Positions 59,917-64,000 of a DNA stretch of 64,000 nucleotides are shown here, piece by piece. A model generated the notes under the pieces. The model saw only the letters and a list, made by a program, of their open reading frames with translations, was not told the origin of the DNA and searched no databases. How positions within the stretch are numbered: the first letter of the stretch is position 1; the number at the start of each line of letters is the position of its first letter. Both the position numbers and the translations under genes were made by a program. Origin of the DNA: Voacanga thouarsii (Eukaryota > Streptophyta > Magnoliopsida > Gentianales > Apocynaceae). The DNA lies in NCBI GenBank assembly GCA_026120185.1, contig JANUWF010003380.1, forward strand, positions 999,501 through 1,063,500, in the 5' to 3' direction.

Positions 59917-60264
59917 TCAAGAGAAGAAGCACTCGAAACTAAATTTCTTGTAGGGCTTAGGCATTTGGGCCGAAGCCCAATGTCAGCGTACGGCATTCAA
60001 TTCCAATCCAGATGAATATTACTTTAATGGGCTCCAGTTTTCTTTACATGGGATTTAATATGAAGTGAGGCCCAATAAATGTACTTCTTGGACACTTGAA
60101 ATGACACTCCAGCCCTCCGCCCAAATTGGGCGATGTTAGGGTTTTAGATCTGAGTGACTTGAAGAGCAATCCAACCGTTCACAAAAACCCTGCCGGGCAG
60201 AACCCTGACCTGGCCATTTCTTCGCCAAATTTTCAGTCCCTCTCTGTTCTAGCAGGATTCGACT
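59917..60264. promoter_or_regulatory. Bidirectional promoter of mL54 and prohibitin (site II elements and telo box)
   Basis: Between the two divergent transcripts lie four TGGGCY-type site II motifs: TGGGCC at 59966, AGCCCA at 59974, TGGGCT at 60028 and GGCCCA at 60069. A telo-box TTAGGGTTT lies at 60136-60144. Site II plus telo box is the established promoter signature of plant nuclear genes for ribosomal and mitochondrial proteins (TCP-family binding), matching both products. No clear TATA box was seen. Confidence 0.65.
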
Positions 60265-61104
60265 ATGGGTAGCAGCCAACAAGCAGCGTCTTTCCTCACC
60301 AACTTGGCCCGTGCGGCCTTCGGATTGGGTCTCGGCGCCACCGTTCTCAACTCCTCCCTTTACACGGTGGACGGCGGAGAACGTGCTGTCCTCTTCGACA
60401 GATTCCGAGGTGTTATCGATGACACTGTAGGTGAGGGTACGCATTTTCTGGTCCCCTGGCTCCAGAAGCCCTTCATCTTCGACATCCGTACCCGGCCACA
60501 CACCTTCTCGAGCATCTCCGGCACTAAGGATCTCCAGATGGTCAACCTCACTCTTCGAGTGCTTTCGCGTCCCGAGGTGTCTCGTCTGCCCGTCATTTTC
60601 AAAACCTTGGGCCTGGAGTATGATGAGAAAGTTCTACCTTCTATTGGTAACGAGGTTCTTAAGGCCGTGGTGGCCCAATTCAACGCTGATCAATTGCTCA
60701 CTGAGAGGCCCCATGTCTCGGCTCTAGTTCGGGATAGCTTGATCCGTCGTGCTAAGGATTTCAATATTGTGCTCGATGACGTGGCTATTACTCACTTGTC
60801 ATATGGGGCGGAGTTCTCCAAAGCAGTGGAGCAGAAGCAGGTGGCACAGCAGGAGGCAGAGCGGTCCAAGTTTGTGGTGATGAAGGCCGAGCAGGAGCGT
60901 AGGGCGGCCATCATCAGAGCTGAAGGTGAAAGTGAGGCTGCGAAGTTGATTTCTGAGGCCACTGCATCTTCTGGAACAGGTTTGATTGAGCTCCGGAAAA
61001 TTGAGGCTTCTAAGGAAAATGCCGCCACGCTGTCCAAGAGCTCGAATGTCTGGTACCTCCCTAAGGAAAACAACATGATTCTGGGGCTTAATCCCAGCCG
61101 CTGA
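60265..61104 (+). CDS. PHB3: Prohibitin, PHB3/PHB4 type (mitochondrial)
   Basis: A single frame of 279 codons. Prohibitins form ring complexes of type-I and type-II subunits in the inner mitochondrial membrane and stabilise respiratory complexes and proteases. Layout: N-terminal hydrophobic anchor at about residues 14-32 ([19 protein letters not shown]); SPFH/PHB domain from about 33 with [45 protein letters not shown] and [13 protein letters not shown]; then [21 protein letters not shown]-terminal coiled coil ([20 protein letters not shown], about 193-250). Length and sequence match plant type-I prohibitins (PHB3/PHB4) rather than the longer type-II ones. No intron interrupts the coding region. 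Differences from Arabidopsis lie mainly in the extreme C-terminus. Confidence 0.96.
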   Translation: MGSSQQAASFLTNLARAAFGLGLGATVLNSSLYTVDGGERAVLFDRFRGVIDDTVGEGTHFLVPWLQKPFIFDIRTRPHTFSSISGTKDLQMVNLTLRVLSRPEVSRLPVIFKTLGLEYDEKVLPSIGNEVLKAVVAQFNADQLLTERPHVSALVRDSLIRRAKDFNIVLDDVAITHLSYGAEFSKAVEQKQVAQQEAERSKFVVMKAEQERRAAIIRAEGESEAAKLISEATASSGTGLIELRKIEASKENAATLSKSSNVWYLPKENNMILGLNPSR

Positions 61105-63180
61105 GTAAGTAGTTTACTAATTTCACTAGAATTTTTCGGTTGCTTATTCCTTGAAAATTTGCTGCTAACTGCTAGTAGTATTTGTAATGCTCATTGCTTG
61201 GTGCATCGATGCCTTTCTAGGTGGTTACTTGTTTGGAATATTGAGCCTATACATGCTCATTTCTTCTAATTATTCGTGATTGTGTATGGTTTTAGTTTCG
61301 CCCGATCCCTTCCTTACCTTCCCCCTATGTTTTCTGTGGTCATTTGATCAATATTAGTTCTTCACTGATCAAATTTTTGTAGATTTAGACCCTGATAGAA
61401 CAATGGCTAGCATTGATATTGCTCAAGATACAAGTTACCTAGTCCGTATATCTCATGCACAATTTGTTAATATCCTTGTGTATCTCATACATCTCAAATT
61501 ATTTTGTTGTGTTATTTTCTTGCTTAATGTTAATCAGTTAGTCTACTGCCTCTGTAATGCTCTTACACATGCACTTGCATAATCACTATTTTGTGCAAGT
61601 TGCAGCATTATGTCTCTATCCCTACTTTCAAGATTCATCATGGGCATCTGTCTTTGCCCCTATATTGCTGCTCTTGGTTGTTTGCTTTTTGATTCTTTGG
61701 CCTTTGGCTGATCAATATTTGCTGATCCATATTTTGTACTCTCTCTGCTTCCAGGGCATCTATGGTTGGTGTGTTGGCTCTTGCATTTCGGCTCGTGAGT
61801 AGTGGATTTACCGAGGATATATATTCCTTACTAGTAGTTTAATTACTTACCTTGGACCTTTTGATCCTTCATTATCTCATTCCATGCCTCTTCAATCCCT
61901 CCAGTTGTTTTCTCAAGATTGTGGAACTGTAAATGGGCAAAGCTTGTATTTCTTTCTTTCTGTGGGGATTCTTCTGTGCTGTCTTTGTTTACAGAGAAAA
62001 TGATGGAAAAAATAAGTACTTCTCATCTTGTTGATTTTCTTTTGGTTGCATGTGTTCCTCTAATGTCTCTTTATTAGAGTGGAAAATGTTTTCTTGCTAT
62101 TTCCTCTCTTTCAATGCTCTGAGGGTAGTCCAAATTTCATACCCTTTATCGTGTTGAGAGGATTTGGACATCTAAAATCTTTTTGTGCTGCTTCATAGAT
62201 CAATCTTGATTTGCAACTTTTTCGTCACTGATTATAGTGATATATTAGTATTATTTAGCTCATGAGTGTGTCAGTGTGTTTCGAGAAATTAATCTATCAA
62301 TTTTGATTTTTTCTTTTTCTCTTGATTTTTTTTTTCGATCGTGATGTATAGATTTTGTTCATGATAACGAAAATGTACAAAAGTTCTATTTGTCTATGGC
62401 ATTCTATGAGTCTCTTCTAATCCTCTGGCGGTCTATTTTCAATTCCGGAATCTTTTCGGTCGCAAAAAGAGCGCTGCTTTCTCTATCTGTAGTCTTGTGC
62501 TCACTGGTCTAACCTAACCATTCAAGGTTGGGCCTCTTTTTTTCTTTACGAGACGGGAAGAATATTAAGAATATTACTGGCTACCTTAGCGAGTTAAGCT
62601 AGTTCTTTCACCCCTAATTCAGTTAACCGGCACTCCTAACCTGCTTTCAGTGAAGCCCTTCTGCTTGGCTTTGCCATTCTCTATTAAGGTTAAGCTTTCC
62701 CACCGGTGAAGGATAAAATCCTAGTTTCGTTAAAAAATGAAATTTTGAGGCGCGGAAAAGACTTTTGAAAGTAGTCCAAGTTAACCATGCTTGCAATATT
62801 GGTGACGGTACTACACTTTGACCCTTAAGAATGGCTGACTATTTTGGGTTTAGGCAATCCTTTTTTGCCTATTTTATCCTTTTAAGTTTAAATTGGTTGA
62901 AAAAAGCATAAAAGAAAAATAAAGTGACAAAATGCAAAATCCCAAGAAAAAGGAAGGATTCAATTCTATAGTGAGCAGTCAAAATTTGTATCAATTAAAC
63001 ACAAACATGTGTTTCATTATTTCATACGCTCCATAACAGAGGAACAACTAGATGGACATTAACCACAAGAGCTAGTTCCTAGCTTGATTATTTCATAAGA
63101 ATAAAACGAAACGCTCCCTGACAAAGGAGAACACAGAGAGATTCAAACGGAGGAGTAGACTCTTCAGCACGGGAAATAGC
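61105..63180. other. Prohibitin 3' region and spacer
   Basis: The first few hundred bases should be 3' UTR, possibly with a 3' UTR intron. A T-rich, intron-like texture continues to about 62370. The segment 62375-62760 differs in composition and is listed separately. The rest to 63180 includes the GAPDH 3' UTR. Confidence 0.45.
62375..62760. other. Possible organelle-derived insert (mitochondrial-like DNA)
   Basis: This stretch has balanced composition and a low-repeat, non-coding texture that reminds me of plant mitochondrial intergenic DNA (CTGGCGGTCTATTTTC, TTTTCGGTCGCAAAAAGAGC, GTTAACCGGCACTCC). No organellar gene is visible in it. The call rests on impression. Confidence 0.25.

Positions 63181-64000
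<820 letters not shown>

Noticed and set aside
60136..60683. Minus-strand frames opposite the prohibitin gene
   Set aside because: Antisense shadows of a highly conserved plus-strand protein.

Overview
The window is nuclear DNA from a flowering plant, most likely a eudicot. The signs are AT-rich intergenic DNA, GT-AG introns with plant-type branch and acceptor context, and plant-specific families: LHT amino-acid permease, GTE bromodomain proteins, DUF7950, plant mobile domain. hAT, Mutator-like, LTR/TRIM and Stowaway-like elements lie between the genes. The species could not be determined.

Layout. 1-9.1 kb: gene-poor DNA with a very long ATT microsatellite, a decayed Mutator-like element (1429-5610) carrying a broken plant-mobile-domain gene, and a diverged non-coding duplication. 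9.27-10.15 kb: intronless DUF7950 gene (+). 10.2-15.2 kb: AT-rich spacer. 15.25-18.43 kb: six-exon thymidylate kinase gene (-) with a short first exon that adds a mitochondrial-type leader. 19.7-27.1 kb: transposon cluster with a solo LTR, a 604-bp hAT-type MITE and a dead 3.1-kb hAT element, all with target-site duplications. 27.3-28.7 kb: an apparently truncated membrane-protein gene (-) and a GC-rich repeat island. 29.9-34.3 kb: ten-coding-exon GTE bromodomain/NET gene (+). 35.85-36.6 kb: TLC-domain membrane protein (+). 37.0 kb and 45.6 kb: two copies of one small TRIM/LTR-like element. 38.6-43.3 kb: LHT1-type amino-acid transporter (-) with two candidate first exons. 46.6-48.4 kb: 15-copy, 121-bp satellite array. 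51.0-54.4 kb: two-exon ankyrin-repeat gene (-). 58.1-61.1 kb: divergent pair encoding mitoribosomal protein mL54 (-) and prohibitin (+), sharing a promoter rich in site II motifs and one telo box. 63.2-64.0 kb: 3' end of a GAPDH gene (-), cut by the window edge.

The genes are ordinary nuclear genes and form no operon-like system. The one clear functional link is mL54/prohibitin, both mitochondrial and divergently transcribed from one short spacer. No wholly new biological system was identified. The best leads are the alternative first exon of the LHT gene, the shared mitochondrial promoter with an unexpected in-frame upstream mL54 exon, the Trp-to-stop decay pattern in the hAT element, the captured mobile-domain gene, the GC-rich CCCGATGC island and the 121-bp satellite. 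Exon boundaries were set by eye from splice consensus, reading phase and remembered family conservation; no search was run.
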